From: Pseudomonas sp. NFIX28
GTDB lineage: Bacteria; Pseudomonadota; Gammaproteobacteria; Pseudomonadales; Pseudomonadaceae
Length of the DNA stretch: 64,000 nucleotides
Assembly: GCF_900107395.1 (NCBI RefSeq)
Contig: NZ_FNPW01000002.1
Location: 439,826 to 503,825, forward strand
Reading direction: 5' to 3'
Shown here: positions 36,335 to 48,092 of the stretch, piece by piece
Layout: each line of letters starts with the position of its first letter
Position numbering within the stretch: the first letter of the stretch is position 1
Notes under the pieces: model-generated
Told to the model about the DNA's origin: nothing
Seen by the model: the letters and a program-made list of their open reading frames with translations, nothing else
Databases searched by the model: none
Translations under genes and position numbers: made by a program

Positions 36335-39208
36335 ATGTCCCAGTTGCCGTCCTTGAGCCAGTTACGCGATCCCAATGCCTTTCTGCGGCGTCACCTCGGG
36401 CCCGACGCCGCCGAGCAGCAAGCGATGCTCGACAGCCTGGGCCTGGGCAGCCGGGTCGAGCTGATCGAACAGACCGTGCCGCCGGGCATCCGCTTCAACC
36501 AGGCGCTGGACTTGCCGCCGGCGCTGGACGAGCAGGCCGCGCTGGCCAAATTGCGCGGTTATGCCGAGCAGAATCAGGTCTGGACCAGCCTGATCGGCAT
36601 GGGGTATTACGGCACCTTGACCCCCACGGTGATCCTGCGCAACGTGCTGGAAAACCCTGGCTGGTACACCGCCTACACGCCCTACCAGCCGGAAATCGCC
36701 CAGGGCCGGCTCGAAGCCCTGCTCAATTTCCAGCAATTGACCATCGACCTCACCGGCCTGGAGCTGGCCAACGCCTCGCTGCTGGATGAAGCGACGGCCG
36801 CCGCCGAGGCCATGGCCCTGGCCAAGCGGGTGGCCAAGTCCAAGAGCAATCTGTTCTTCGTCGACCAGAACTGCCACCCGCAGACGCTCTCGGTGGTGCA
36901 GACCCGCGCCGAGGGGTTCGGCTTCGAACTGGTGATCGACACTCTGGACAACCTCAAGCGGCACCAGGTATTCGGCGCCTTGCTGCAATACCCGGACACC
37001 CACGGCGAGATTCGCGACCTGCGGCCGCTGATCGACCACCTGCATGCGCAGCACGCGCTGGCCTGCGTGGCGGCCGATCTGCTGAGTCTGTTGCTGCTGA
37101 CACCGCCGGGCGAACTGGGGGCCGACGTGGTGTTCGGTTCGTCCCAGCGCTTTGGCGTGCCCATGGGCTACGGCGGCCCGCATGCGGCGTTCTTCGCCAG
37201 CCGCGAGGAGTACAAACGGGCGATTCCGGGGCGGATCATCGGCGTGTCCAAGGATGCCCGGGGCAACGTGGCGCTGCGCATGGCCCTGCAGACCCGCGAA
37301 CAACACATCCGCCGCGAGAAGGCCACGTCCAACATCTGCACCGCCCAGGTATTGCTGGCCAATATCGCCAGTTTCTACGCCATTTATCACGGCCCGGAAG
37401 GCTTGCGGCGCATCGCCCAGCGCGTCCATCGCCTGACCTGCATCCTCGCCGCCGGCCTCGAGCGCAAGGGCATCGTGCGGCTGAACCGGCAATTCTTCGA
37501 CACCCTGACGCTGGAGGTCGGCGGTAGCCAGACGGCGATCATCGAGAGCGCCAAGGCCGTGCAGATCAATCTGCGGATCCTTGGGCGCGGGCACCTGGGC
37601 CTGAGCCTGGATGAAACCTGCGACGAAAACACCGTCGCCCGGCTGTTCGACGTGTTCCTCGGCGCCGACCACGGGCTGGACGTCACGCAACTGGACGCTG
37701 AAACCCTGGTGGGCGGCATCCCCCAGCAGCTGCTGCGCCGCACGTCTTACCTGAGCCACCCGGTATTCAACAGCCATCACAGCGAAACCGAGATGCTGCG
37801 TTATCTCAAGCAACTGGAGAACAAGGACCTGGCGCTGAACCAGTCGATGATCCCGCTGGGCTCCTGCACCATGAAGCTCAATGCCAGCAGCGAGATGATC
37901 CCGATTACCTGGCCCGGCTTCGCCAACCTGCATCCCTTTGTCCCGCCGGAGCAGGCCCTGGGCTATTCGCTGATGATCGACGAGCTGCAGCGCTGGCTGT
38001 GCGCTATTACCGGCTTCGACGCGATCTGCATGCAGCCCAACTCCGGGGCCCAGGGCGAATACGCCGGGCTGCTGGCGATCCGCAAATATCACGAGAGCCG
38101 CCAGCAGGGCGAGCGCAATATCTGCCTGATTCCCGCCTCGGCCCACGGCACCAACCCGGCCTCGGCGCAGATGGCCGGCATGCAGGTGGTGATTGTCGAT
38201 TGCGACGACGCCGGCAACGTCGACCTGCACGACCTGAAGGACAAGGCGCAGATTGCGGGCGGCCACCTGTCATGCCTGATGGCCACTTACCCTTCGACCC
38301 ACGGCGTGTACGAGGAGGGCATCAGCGAGATCTGCGAAGTGATCCACAGCCACGGCGGCCAGGTGTACATGGACGGCGCCAATCTCAATGCCCAGGTCGG
38401 GCTGACGCGGCCGGCCGACATTGGCGCCGACGTTTCCCACATGAACCTGCACAAGACGTTCTGCATTCCCCACGGCGGCGGTGGCCCGGGCATGGGGCCT
38501 ATCGGTGTGCGGGCGCACCTGGCGCCGTTCGTGGCCAACCACCCGGTGGTGCCTATCGACGGGCCGCTGCCGCAGAACGGCGCGGTCAGCGCGGCGCCCT
38601 GGGGCAGCGCGAGCATCCTGCCGATCAGCTGGATGTACATCGCCCTGATGGGGCCGCAGCTGGCGGATGCCAGCGAGGTGGCGATCCTTGCCGCGAACTA
38701 CCTGGCCGAACACCTCAGCGGCGCTTTTCCGGTGCTCTACAGCGGGCGCAACGGCCGGGTCGCCCATGAATGCATTCTCGACCTGCGGCCGCTCAAGGCG
38801 CAGACCGGCATCAGCGAAGAGGACGTGGCCAAGCGCCTGATGGACTACGGCTTTCATGCACCGACCATGTCGTTTCCGGTGCCGGGCACGTTGATGGTGG
38901 AGCCCACCGAAAGCGAGTCCAAGGCCGAACTGGACCGTTTTATCGAGGCCATGCTGAGCATTCGCGCCGAGATCGCCCAGGTCCAGGAAGGCAACTGGCC
39001 GGCCGAAGACAACCCGCTCAAGCGTTCGCCCCATACCCTGGCGGACATCGCCGGCGTCTGGGAGCGGCCCTACAGCATCGAGCAGGCGGTGGTCCCCAGC
39101 CCCCACGCCAGGGCGCACAAGTACTGGCCGACGGTGAACCGGGTCGACAATGTCTACGGCGACCGCAACCTGTTCTGCGCCTGCGTGCCGGTGGATGCCT
39201 ACCGCTGA
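36335..39208 (+). CDS. gcvP: Glycine dehydrogenase (decarboxylating), P protein
   Basis: 957 residues, single-chain P protein (fusion of alpha and beta halves). Decarboxylates glycine and transfers methylamine to lipoyl-H. PLP lysine is Lys707 in [22 protein letters not shown]. Also seen: [25 protein letters not shown], and [13 protein letters not shown]. The start at 36335 is preceded by GAGAGAG, and [20 protein letters not shown] matches the family; the ATG at 36248 does not. It is separated from gcvTH by the aminotransferase, so it has its own promoter in the 170-bp divergent region. Confidence 0.96.
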   Translation: MSQLPSLSQLRDPNAFLRRHLGPDAAEQQAMLDSLGLGSRVELIEQTVPPGIRFNQALDLPPALDEQAALAKLRGYAEQNQVWTSLIGMGYYGTLTPTVILRNVLENPGWYTAYTPYQPEIAQGRLEALLNFQQLTIDLTGLELANASLLDEATAAAEAMALAKRVAKSKSNLFFVDQNCHPQTLSVVQTRAEGFGFELVIDTLDNLKRHQVFGALLQYPDTHGEIRDLRPLIDHLHAQHALACVAADLLSLLLLTPPGELGADVVFGSSQRFGVPMGYGGPHAAFFASREEYKRAIPGRIIGVSKDARGNVALRMALQTREQHIRREKATSNICTAQVLLANIASFYAIYHGPEGLRRIAQRVHRLTCILAAGLERKGIVRLNRQFFDTLTLEVGGSQTAIIESAKAVQINLRILGRGHLGLSLDETCDENTVARLFDVFLGADHGLDVTQLDAETLVGGIPQQLLRRTSYLSHPVFNSHHSETEMLRYLKQLENKDLALNQSMIPLGSCTMKLNASSEMIPITWPGFANLHPFVPPEQALGYSLMIDELQRWLCAITGFDAICMQPNSGAQGEYAGLLAIRKYHESRQQGERNICLIPASAHGTNPASAQMAGMQVVIVDCDDAGNVDLHDLKDKAQIAGGHLSCLMATYPSTHGVYEEGISEICEVIHSHGGQVYMDGANLNAQVGLTRPADIGADVSHMNLHKTFCIPHGGGGPGMGPIGVRAHLAPFVANHPVVPIDGPLPQNGAVSAAPWGSASILPISWMYIALMGPQLADASEVAILAANYLAEHLSGAFPVLYSGRNGRVAHECILDLRPLKAQTGISEEDVAKRLMDYGFHAPTMSFPVPGTLMVEPTESESKAELDRFIEAMLSIRAEIAQVQEGNWPAEDNPLKRSPHTLADIAGVWERPYSIEQAVVPSPHARAHKYWPTVNRVDNVYGDRNLFCACVPVDAYR

Positions 39209-39224
39209 GCTTGGACGGCGGGCA

Positions 39225-39256
39225 AAAAAATGCCGCTCCAGGGAGCGGCATTTTTT
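39225..39256. terminator. Bidirectional terminator between gcvP and the DUF2388 gene
   Basis: Perfect 15-bp inverted repeat (AAAAAATGCCGCTCC / complement) with only 2 nt between the arms. A-run and T-run at the ends serve both directions. Confidence 0.92.
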
Positions 39257-39285
39257 ATCGCGGCGGCCTGGCTACAGGCCGGCGG

Positions 39286-39603
39286 TCACTGCTGGGCGAC
39301 GGCGTTCTTCGCCAGGATCGCGTTGGCCAGCTCCATGTCGGTCGCTTGCAGGCCCGGGTTATCGGCACGGACTTTCTGCATGGCTGCTTCCAGGTACGGA
39401 CCGCGGATGCTGCCTTCACTGGCGACGAAGCTGCCGGCGTCATCCTGCGCGGCAATGATCAGTTTGTGGTCCTTGAACGTCAGGTAGGTGGAAGCGGTGG
39501 TGGCGCCGGAAGAAAGGACGTTACGCCAGAAACTGTCGGCCATTGCCGAACCTACAGGCAGGGAAAGCAGGGCCAGGGTGGCGACAGCTGTTTTGAAACG
39601 CAT
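39286..39603 (-). CDS. DUF2388-family periplasmic protein
   Basis: 105 residues; signal peptide MRFKTAVATLALLSLPVGSAMA, cleaved before DSFWRN. The mature 80 residues (SFWRNVLSSGATTASTYLTF ... GSFVASEGSIRGPYLEAAM) fit the pseudomonad DUF2388 family, of unknown function. GGAG is 8-9 nt upstream of the start at 39603; the start at 39618 would add residues ahead of the signal peptide. Divergent from the unrecognised gene at 39786. Confidence 0.82.
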   Translation of the reverse strand: MRFKTAVATLALLSLPVGSAMADSFWRNVLSSGATTASTYLTFKDHKLIIAAQDDAGSFVASEGSIRGPYLEAAMQKVRADNPGLQATDMELANAILAKNAVAQQ

Positions 39604-39785
39604 GGTGGGTGACTCCAACTAGGGGGAAAACTGAGTCCTTTGATAGGACCTGGCCTGATTGAGTTCCCTGCTGCGCCAACAAGCTTTAGCCTGCCGGGGC
39701 AGGGGCTGAAAGGCCGCTTCAGGCGCGACTGCTGCACCTCGCTATCGAGTCAAGGTGCTGGCACGCAGGGACGGCGTTTGCCACT

Positions 39786-40781
39786 ATGGGCGGCTTCTCG
39801 ACTGCACGGATGCTTGCCTTGATTGTTGGCGCGATGATGTATGGAACCCTGCTGAACCTGGTCTTGCTGTCCTTTATCGGACTACCCTTGCTGTTGATTG
39901 CCTTGCTCATTCCGGCCTGCCGGCAGCGGATGCGTCGTCAGCCCCGGCATTTCGGCGCGCTTGCCGGGGTATGCGCAATTATCGTGGTGTGCGTGCTGTG
40001 GAAAATCCACCGCGACGACCAACTGAATAAGGCGCACCACCCGCAACTTGAGCAGGACGTACAGCTTGATGGCCTGCAATTGCCCGCGGGTGCCAAGCTG
40101 TATCTGCGAACACTCGAACCTCTGGATGCACAAGGCCAGCCGCAACCCCACGGCCTGCGCAGCCTTGTTTACGCCGAGTTCGCTGCGCCACACACCATCA
40201 ACGGCGTGGAGGTTACAGAGTTGCAGATGTACGGCAGCGGCTCTTCCTCAAAGATGCTGCTGAGCCGTGACCAGGTGGTTGCGGGCTGGCCCTGCGCCGG
40301 CGGCACCTGGGTCACGCTGGACATTGCCGACGAGGACCGCTTGCAACCCAGTCGCTGGCGTTTCTCTGCCTGCAGGCTGGTGACCGGGGCCGATGTGGCA
40401 GGGGTGAAGTGGCCGGACTCCAGCGAGGTCAGGCAGTACGACGGCAGGTTCCGCATCGGCCTGGCTTCACCGGCGGTGGTTATCCAGGGGATAGCGCTGT
40501 CGAACCTGAGCCTGGACCTCGACGAGCAACGGCAACCCGGACGTTGGAACGGGCAACTGGCGCAAGACCTGACCCTGGGCGATTGGCACTACCCCCGCGG
40601 CATGAGGGTTCGCCAGGACGCGCCGGGGACCCTGATGTTCAGCCCGAGCCAGTCGGACTGCGCGCAAAACTTGCGTACGGGGGAAACGCTCGACGCTGGG
40701 CGCTCGATACAGCAACGCCGTGATAACGGCGCAGTGCTGTGGATCAAGCCCAATGCCGGATTGGGTGTCGCCGACTGGTAG
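39786..40781 (+). CDS. Unrecognised membrane-anchored protein (331 residues)
   Basis: I do not recognise a family. What is seen: two N-terminal hydrophobic helices (about 8-42 and 56-72, separated by a basic RQRMRRQPRH loop), then a soluble part of about 255 residues, probably periplasmic. The soluble part is rich in short beta-strand-like segments with a recurring D-G-L-x-L-P-x-G or L-x-L-x-x-W-x-x-P-R-G pattern (for example LDGLQLPAGAKLYL and LTLGDWHYPRGMRVR), suggesting a repetitive beta fold. Three or four cysteines (CAGG, SACRL, SDCAQ) may form disulfides. It stands alone between a DUF2388 gene and a chemoreceptor. Start ATG at 39786 lacks a clear ribosome site. Confidence 0.75.
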   Translation: MGGFSTARMLALIVGAMMYGTLLNLVLLSFIGLPLLLIALLIPACRQRMRRQPRHFGALAGVCAIIVVCVLWKIHRDDQLNKAHHPQLEQDVQLDGLQLPAGAKLYLRTLEPLDAQGQPQPHGLRSLVYAEFAAPHTINGVEVTELQMYGSGSSSKMLLSRDQVVAGWPCAGGTWVTLDIADEDRLQPSRWRFSACRLVTGADVAGVKWPDSSEVRQYDGRFRIGLASPAVVIQGIALSNLSLDLDEQRQPGRWNGQLAQDLTLGDWHYPRGMRVRQDAPGTLMFSPSQSDCAQNLRTGETLDAGRSIQQRRDNGAVLWIKPNAGLGVADW

Positions 40782-40836
40782 CGGGCCGCTGCGTGCTGTC
40801 ATCGCGGGCCCCCTGGAGGGCGGCCCAGCCTCTGTC

Positions 40837-42444
40837 TTACAACTGAAAGCGCGTCACCGAGGTCTGCAGGGTGGCGACGGAGCGTTCCATGTGTTCGACC
40901 GTCGTCGCCAGTTCATGCATGGCCTGGCTGTTGCGTTGTGCCACCTGGTTGATCATTTCCACCTGTTGCGCCACTTCGCTGCTGGCCTTGGATTGCTCGC
41001 CGATGGTGTGGGAAATCTCCTCGACCATCAGCGCCGAGCGTTGCGCGCCTTCGCGGATTTCGTTGATCGAGGTGCCGGCCTGCTGGGCCATGTTCACCCC
41101 GTCGTTCACCCGGCTGACCCCGGTCTGCATGCTGCGCACCGCCTGGGCGGTGGTTTCGCGGATGCGCTCGATCATGCCGGTGATTTCCCGGGTCGATTGC
41201 GCCGTGCGCGCCGCAAGGCCGCGGACCTCGTCGGCGACCACGGCGAACCCACGGCCGGCCTCGCCCGCGCGAGCGGCTTCGATCGCGGCGTTCAGCGCCA
41301 GCAGGTTGGTCTGTTCGGCGATGCTGTTGATCACCTGGATGATCGAGTTGATTTCCTCCGAGGACTGGCCGAGCGCGGTGATGCTTTGCGACGACTGATT
41401 GACCGCCTCGGCAATGTGCGCCATGCCGTCGACCACCCCCAGGATGACCTGGCCGCCGCTGCCGGCGAGGGCTTCCGATTGCGCCGAAATATCCTGCGCA
41501 TTGCGTGCGTGCTCGGCCACCTGGGCGATGTTGCTGATCATCTGCTCCATGGCCGCGGCCATGCTGTTCGCGCCGTGGGCCTGCTCGCTGGCCCCGCTGG
41601 CGATGCCCTGGGAGGTCTGGCTCAGGTTGTGGGAAGTGCCTTGCAGGCCTTCGCTTTCGCGACGGATGGTGGTGATCATGTCCCGCAGGTTGGCCTGCAT
41701 CTCACCCAAGGCTTTTTGCAGTTGCCCGGCCTCGTCGTCGCTGTCGATGCTGATCGGCTGGCTGAGGTTGCCCTGGGCGATGGCGCGGGCGGTGGCGACC
41801 GATTTTTCCAGGGGGCGCAGTACCGAATGCAATAACCGGCGAGTCAGCAGGCAGAGCGTCAGCACGGCCAGTAGGCTGCCGCCGATCAGCCACCCACCGG
41901 CCTGGTGCACGGCTTTTTCGCTGTCTTCGCGGGCCTGGGCGGTGCTGCTTTCGATCTTGCTGCTCAGGGCTTCGTTGCGGCGCTCCACCTCGCTGAAACT
42001 CATGGCGAACGCCGGCATGTCCGCGCGGGCGGCGACCGGGTCGCGCAGTGCCAGTTCGGTGATTTTTTCCGCGGCGCCAATGTAATTTTCCAGCACTGGC
42101 TGCAGTTCGCCGATGGCTTGGCGAATGTCCGGTGCCAGGGGCAATTTGGCGTTTTCCGCGAGGACCTTGCGGAACCAGTCGCCGTGTTCGCGCAAGTCGT
42201 TCCTGATCTGCTCGCCCTCGCCGGCGGTACCCGGCTGGCTGGCGAAGGCCGCCAGCACATCGGCGCGCAGGGCGTCGTGCATCATGTCGGCTTCCAGATG
42301 ATTGCGCAGCGCGCTGGCGTTCAGCTGGCTGTCCGCTAGCGCTTGTTCCAGGCGGGCCTGGCCCCACCAGCCGATGCTGCCCACCAGGGCGATGGCCAGC
42401 ACGCTGACCGCTCCGCAGGTGATCATTTTCTGCCGGATGTTCAT
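40837..42444 (-). CDS. Methyl-accepting chemotaxis protein
   Basis: 535 residues. Domains: TM1 (about 9-29), periplasmic four-helix-bundle-like sensor (30-185), TM2 (about 190-210), HAMP (211-265), and the coiled-coil signalling domain. The hairpin tip reads [22 protein letters not shown] and [15 protein letters not shown], both standard. No CheR-tethering pentapeptide is visible at the C-terminus (ends RFQL). The start at 42444 ([11 protein letters not shown]) follows AGGGAG. The ligand cannot be deduced; the sensor lacks PAS or Cache marks. Confidence 0.93.
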   Translation of the reverse strand: MNIRQKMITCGAVSVLAIALVGSIGWWGQARLEQALADSQLNASALRNHLEADMMHDALRADVLAAFASQPGTAGEGEQIRNDLREHGDWFRKVLAENAKLPLAPDIRQAIGELQPVLENYIGAAEKITELALRDPVAARADMPAFAMSFSEVERRNEALSSKIESSTAQAREDSEKAVHQAGGWLIGGSLLAVLTLCLLTRRLLHSVLRPLEKSVATARAIAQGNLSQPISIDSDDEAGQLQKALGEMQANLRDMITTIRRESEGLQGTSHNLSQTSQGIASGASEQAHGANSMAAAMEQMISNIAQVAEHARNAQDISAQSEALAGSGGQVILGVVDGMAHIAEAVNQSSQSITALGQSSEEINSIIQVINSIAEQTNLLALNAAIEAARAGEAGRGFAVVADEVRGLAARTAQSTREITGMIERIRETTAQAVRSMQTGVSRVNDGVNMAQQAGTSINEIREGAQRSALMVEEISHTIGEQSKASSEVAQQVEMINQVAQRNSQAMHELATTVEHMERSVATLQTSVTRFQL

Positions 42445-42516
42445 GCTCACTCCCTGTTCGCCTGGACCTGTGGCTAAGCGTAGCCCAGGGCCACGCAAAC
42501 CGGCTGGCGGCAGGCC

Positions 42517-44295
<1,779 letters not shown>

Positions 44296-44423
44296 GCGGG
44301 CTCCTTATGAACAATCCGGCGGCAGGCGGGTTGGATAGATGCCTCTGACCACGCAATGCCAAGAATAGTCCCCGGATCACCACCGTCAGTCGCCCAAGCG
44401 TTGCCGGATTTTGCCGGATGCCC

Positions 44424-44744
44424 TCAGCCGGCGGCCTGCAACGGCTCGCGCTCGGCGAGTTGCAGCTGGACCGAACACACGCTGATCAGGTTGCGCAATT
44501 TTTCCGCGATGACTTGCGCGCGGTGCCAGCTGAGGCCGTCGAGCACCACTTCCATCAGCAGCGAAGCGTCCTGGCGCTGCACCCGGACCTGCTGCGGCAG
44601 CAGCGATTGCAGGGCGAAATGATTGAGCACCCGGCACAGCACATCGGCCTCGGCGTCGGTGACCAGTTGGTAATGCACCCGGCAATGGGCGTTGGCGACA
44701 TTCCACACATCGGCGCGGGAGGGGACGGCTTCGAGAAGGGGCAT
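44424..44744 (-). CDS. Small ACT-like protein divergent from Lrp regulator
   Basis: 106 residues with no motif I can tie to a named family. Secondary-structure reading gives beta-alpha-beta-beta-alpha-beta (CRVHYQLVTD, ADVLCRVLNHFALQS, QQVRVQRQ, SLLMEVVLDG, WHRAQVIAEKLRNLI, VCSVQLQLA), the ferredoxin-like order of ACT/RAM domains that sense amino acids. GGAGAA precedes the ATG but is buried in a hairpin (44749-44768). It is divergent from an Lrp/AsnC gene, so an amino-acid sensing or accessory role is a reasonable inference. Confidence 0.75.
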   Translation of the reverse strand: MPLLEAVPSRADVWNVANAHCRVHYQLVTDAEADVLCRVLNHFALQSLLPQQVRVQRQDASLLMEVVLDGLSWHRAQVIAEKLRNLISVCSVQLQLAEREPLQAAG

Positions 44745-44748
44745 GGGA

Positions 44749-44768
44749 TTCTCCAGAAAAGTGGAGAA
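44749..44768 (-). promoter_or_regulatory. Hairpin covering the Shine-Dalgarno of the ACT-like gene
   Basis: Perfect 7-bp inverted repeat TTCTCCA - 6 nt - TGGAGAA. In the minus-strand mRNA the 3' arm TGGAGAA is the ribosome-binding site, 4 nt before ATG. The element can therefore hide the site in RNA or serve as a DNA operator. Confidence 0.55.
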
Positions 44769-44868
44769 ATTTTTACATTCGGTCCGGGGTATTTCTTATC
44801 TAAGATGAAGGTATTTTCCAATCTGACGAATAATATGATTCGAGTTAATAGGTTATTGAGGAATATCT

Positions 44869-45339
44869 ATGCATAGCGAGTTGGACGCTTATGACCGCCG
44901 CATCCTGGCGCTGCTGCAGGAGGACGCTTCCTTGTCCAGCGCGCAAATCGCCGAGCAGGTGGGGCTGTCGCAATCACCTTGCTGGCGGCGGATCCAGCGG
45001 CTCAAGGAGGAAGGGGTGATCCGTGGCCAGGTGACCTTGCTCGACCGCAAGAAGATCGGCCTCAACACGCAGATCTTCGCCGAGGTCAAACTCAACGCCC
45101 ACGGCCGTTCCAACTTCACCGAGTTCACCGAGGCGATCCGCGGTTTTCCGGAGGTGCTGGAGTGTTATGTGCTGATGGGGGCGGTGGATTTCCTGTTGCG
45201 TATCGTCACGGCGGACATCGAGGCGTATGAGCGTTTCTTCTTCGAGAAACTGTCGATGGTGCCGGGGATCCAGGAAGTGAATTCGATCGTGGCGCTGTCG
45301 GAGATCAAGTCGACCACCAGCTTGCCGGTGTTGCGCTGA
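44869..45339 (+). CDS. Lrp/AsnC-family transcriptional regulator
   Basis: 156 residues: N-terminal HTH (LDAYDRRILALLQED, then SSAQIAEQVGLSQSPCWRRIQRLKEEGVI, here read in parts) and a C-terminal RAM/ACT effector domain (QIFAEVKL, VLECYVLMGAVDFLLRIV, VPGIQEVNSIVAL). The upstream AT-rich region with TAATATGATTCGAGTTAATAG suits Lrp autoregulation. Divergent partner is the small ACT-like gene. The amino-acid effector is unknown. Confidence 0.92.
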   Translation: MHSELDAYDRRILALLQEDASLSSAQIAEQVGLSQSPCWRRIQRLKEEGVIRGQVTLLDRKKIGLNTQIFAEVKLNAHGRSNFTEFTEAIRGFPEVLECYVLMGAVDFLLRIVTADIEAYERFFFEKLSMVPGIQEVNSIVALSEIKSTTSLPVLR

Positions 45340-45375
45340 AGATGGCTTGAAGCGGCTGGCGCCATGGCCAGCCAA

Positions 45376-45400
45376 CTCGCTCCTGCAGGGCAGGAGCGAG
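45376..45400. terminator. Palindrome between the Lrp gene and the CYTH-CHAD gene
   Basis: Perfect 11-bp stem CTCGCTCCTGC / GCAGGAGCGAG with a 3-nt loop, between convergent stops; a second imperfect palindrome (GGCTGGC...GCCAGCC) lies at 45355-45374. No T-run. Either a terminator or a decayed REP arm, since AGGAGCGAG is the REP core. Confidence 0.6.
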
Positions 45401-45416
45401 CGTGTGCATGGAGCCC

Positions 45417-46784
45417 TTACATGCGCAGCAGGGTCTTCCACGCGCGGTTCTGGAACACCGTGATTGCCTGTTGCTTGCGGGCGTCGAGGGCTTCGTCGGT
45501 GATCGGCTCGTTAGCCAGCTGCACCAGCTTGTTCAGCTCGCCGTACAGACGATCCAGCTCGGGGATTTCCAGCACGTTGCGCGCATGATGCAGCCAGGCC
45601 TGGATGCGTTCGATGCGCGGCAGTTGCTCGGCCAGGTCTTCCGGTTGCTGCTGGTAGCGGGGCAGTTGCAGGGAGCTGGCTTCGTCGGCCAACAGGCGCG
45701 GTAACCAGCTGCCCAGTTGCGCCGCGCCCTGGCGGTTGCCGCGGGTGTTGCGTTCGGCGGTCCAGCTGCGGGCCAGCAACCAGCGCGAGGTGTTCAGCGA
45801 GAACAGGCCCCAGCGCACGTCCTCCAGCTCTTCGATGAACTGCTCCGGCGCGGCCTTGCGCACGTCTTCGTCGTCGAGACCGGCCTGCACCAGCGGGCGC
45901 CAGTCTTCCAGCAGGCCATCGAGCGACGCACGCAGTTCGGCGGTCGCCTGGCGTGGCGCGGCCTGGCCCAGGCTGCTGACCAGGGCGCGCAGTTCCGCCA
46001 GGTTATCGACCCAGTCCTGCAGCAGGCGCCAGTGGCCGTTGAAGCGATATTGCTCGGCCAGGCGCTGGCTGCTGCCCAGCAGGTGCCAGGTCAGCGCGGC
46101 GAAGGCGTCGTCCAGCGGCATCTGCGCGCTCAGCTCGGGAGCGGGCAGGCTCAGGGAGTAGCTGTTGGCATCGAACAGGCGGTAGCCGCGCTCGGCCTTG
46201 CTGATGTCGCACGGCATCAGCGGCAAGGTGGCGGCCAGCTCGGCGGCCAGTTCCAGCAGGGCGGCCGGTTCGCCTTCGCGCAGTTCCAGCTCCAGCTCGC
46301 AGATTTCTTCCTTCTGCTTGCCGGCGATCACGTGGCCCAGGTCCAGAGCGGCTTCGATCACCACCTTGGCCTTGCCGCGGCCCCAGGCGATTTCCGCGCG
46401 CTCGCGGACGAAATCGGTGGTGAAGATCGGCTTGAGGGTCTTCTTGTCCAGCTCGGCCAGTTGCTCGGGCCAGCATTCGCCGTCGAGTTTCTTCAGGTCG
46501 AGCTTGGCTTTGGCCAGGTGCCAGTCGTATTCGTTGCGTTCCGACAGGCCGGCGACGCTCTGGCCGCGGGTCTTGAGGGTCTGGATCACTTCTTCGCCGT
46601 CGCGGCGCAGGCGCAGGGCGACCTTGGCGCGGGCCAGGTCGCGCTCGGGCGTGTCGAAGTACTGGTTCATCAGTTCACGGTGTTCCCAGCCACTTTTGTT
46701 GCGTTTTTTCAGGAGCGGGTGCTCACGCAGGGCGGCAAGGGTTTCGCGGCTGACGCGGAGTTTGATTTCGGTTTCTTTCTGCAT
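45417..46784 (-). CDS. CYTH-CHAD inorganic triphosphatase (YgiF-like)
   Basis: 455 residues. CYTH domain (about 1-200) with the metal-binding ETEIK (E-x-E-x-K) at residues 4-8, then YFDTPERDLARAKVALRLRR and ELELELREGE. CHAD helical domain (about 220-455), a basic-residue fold that binds polyphosphate. E. coli YgiF hydrolyses tripolyphosphate. Convergent with the Lrp gene and divergent from argE. It adds to the ppk/ppx theme but is 40 kb away. Confidence 0.9.
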   Translation of the reverse strand: MQKETEIKLRVSRETLAALREHPLLKKRNKSGWEHRELMNQYFDTPERDLARAKVALRLRRDGEEVIQTLKTRGQSVAGLSERNEYDWHLAKAKLDLKKLDGECWPEQLAELDKKTLKPIFTTDFVRERAEIAWGRGKAKVVIEAALDLGHVIAGKQKEEICELELELREGEPAALLELAAELAATLPLMPCDISKAERGYRLFDANSYSLSLPAPELSAQMPLDDAFAALTWHLLGSSQRLAEQYRFNGHWRLLQDWVDNLAELRALVSSLGQAAPRQATAELRASLDGLLEDWRPLVQAGLDDEDVRKAAPEQFIEELEDVRWGLFSLNTSRWLLARSWTAERNTRGNRQGAAQLGSWLPRLLADEASSLQLPRYQQQPEDLAEQLPRIERIQAWLHHARNVLEIPELDRLYGELNKLVQLANEPITDEALDARKQQAITVFQNRAWKTLLRM

Positions 46785-46943
46785 GGCCGGAAAATCCAGG
46801 ATCGGGAGCGCAGCCGGGGGGAATGTGTGGCTGCCAAGGTCGTGCAGTGTACAGGACTCGCCGCGTCGAGGTGCCGTGGCGGTTTATTCCTGTCGCAGGA
46901 TGGCTCTATGATGGACCTCATCTTGGAGCCCGGGAGCCAGCGC

Positions 46944-48092
46944 ATGCCATTGCCGTCCATGAAAGAGCAGTTCGCTGCGCTGATTGCCACACCTTCGGTC
47001 AGCTGTACCCAGCCGGCGCTGGACCAATCCAATCGCGCGGTGATCGACTTGCTGGCCGGCTGGCTTGGCGACCTGGGTTTTGCCTGCGAGATCCAGCAGG
47101 TCAGCCCGGGCAAGTTCAATCTGCTCGCCAGTTTCGGCAGCGGCCCCGGCGGCCTGGTGCTGGCCGGGCACAGCGATACCGTGCCCTACGACGGCGCGCT
47201 GTGGCAGACCGACCCGCTGAAGCTCACCGAAGTCGACGGCCGCTGGGTCGGCCTGGGCAGCTGCGACATGAAAGGCTTTTTCGCCCTGGTCATCGAGGCG
47301 GTCCGGCCGCTGCTGGATCAACCCTTCAAGCAGCCCTTGCTGATCCTCGCCACTTGCGACGAGGAAAGCTCGATGGCCGGCGCCCGGGCCCTGGCCGAGG
47401 CCGGCCGGCCTCTGGGGCGCGCCGCGGTGATCGGCGAGCCGACCGGGCTCAAGCCAATCCGCATGCACAAAGGCGTGATGATGGAGCGCATCGATATTCT
47501 CGGGCGCAGTGGCCATTCCTCCGACCCGAGCCTGGGCCATAGTGCCCTGGAAGCCATGCACGACGCGATCGGCGAACTGCGCGGCCTGCGCCTGGCGTGG
47601 CAGCGCGAATTTCGTAACCCGCAGTTCAGCGTGCCGCAGCCGACCCTGAACCTTGGGTGTATCCACGGTGGCGACAACCCGAACCGCATCTGTGGCCAGT
47701 GCTCGCTGGAATTCGACCTGCGGCCGCTGCCGGGCATGGACCCGCAGACGCTGCGGGCGGCCATCCGGCAGAAGCTTGCGCCCGTGGCCGAGCGGCATCA
47801 GGTGAAGATCGACTATGCGCCGCTGTTCCCCGAAGCGCCGGCCTTCGAGCAACCTGAAGACTGCGAACTGGTGCGGGTGGCCGAGCGCCTGACCGGCCAT
47901 CGCGCCGAAGCAGTGGCGTTCGGCACCGAAGCGCCTTATCTTCAGCGCCTTGGCTGCGAGACAGTGGTGCTGGGCCCGGGCGATATCGCCTGCGCTCACC
48001 AGCCGGGGGAATACCTCGAAATGTCACGCTTGCAGCCTACCGTGCATCTATTACGTGAACTGATTAACCATTACTGCCTGACGCCGGCCTGA
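46944..48092 (+). CDS. argE: Acetylornithine deacetylase
   Basis: 382 residues, M20 dinuclear zinc amidohydrolase giving ornithine in the linear arginine pathway. Ligands: His in LAGHSDTVPYDG, bridging Asp in GLGSCDMKGFF, catalytic Glu pair in CDEESS, and the C-terminal His in CAHQPGEYLEM. The chosen ATG (MPLPSMKEQFAALIA) matches pseudomonad ArgE and has GGGAGC upstream; the open frame continues far upstream only because it is antisense to the CYTH-CHAD gene. Pseudomonads also use ArgJ recycling, so ArgE may be secondary. argA follows after 146 bp. Confidence 0.94.
   Translation: MPLPSMKEQFAALIATPSVSCTQPALDQSNRAVIDLLAGWLGDLGFACEIQQVSPGKFNLLASFGSGPGGLVLAGHSDTVPYDGALWQTDPLKLTEVDGRWVGLGSCDMKGFFALVIEAVRPLLDQPFKQPLLILATCDEESSMAGARALAEAGRPLGRAAVIGEPTGLKPIRMHKGVMMERIDILGRSGHSSDPSLGHSALEAMHDAIGELRGLRLAWQREFRNPQFSVPQPTLNLGCIHGGDNPNRICGQCSLEFDLRPLPGMDPQTLRAAIRQKLAPVAERHQVKIDYAPLFPEAPAFEQPEDCELVRVAERLTGHRAEAVAFGTEAPYLQRLGCETVVLGPGDIACAHQPGEYLEMSRLQPTVHLLRELINHYCLTPA

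Noticed and set aside
45717..46943. Apparent 400-residue N-terminal extension of argE
   Set aside because: Antisense to the CYTH-CHAD gene; ArgE homology starts at 46944 with a suitable ribosome site.
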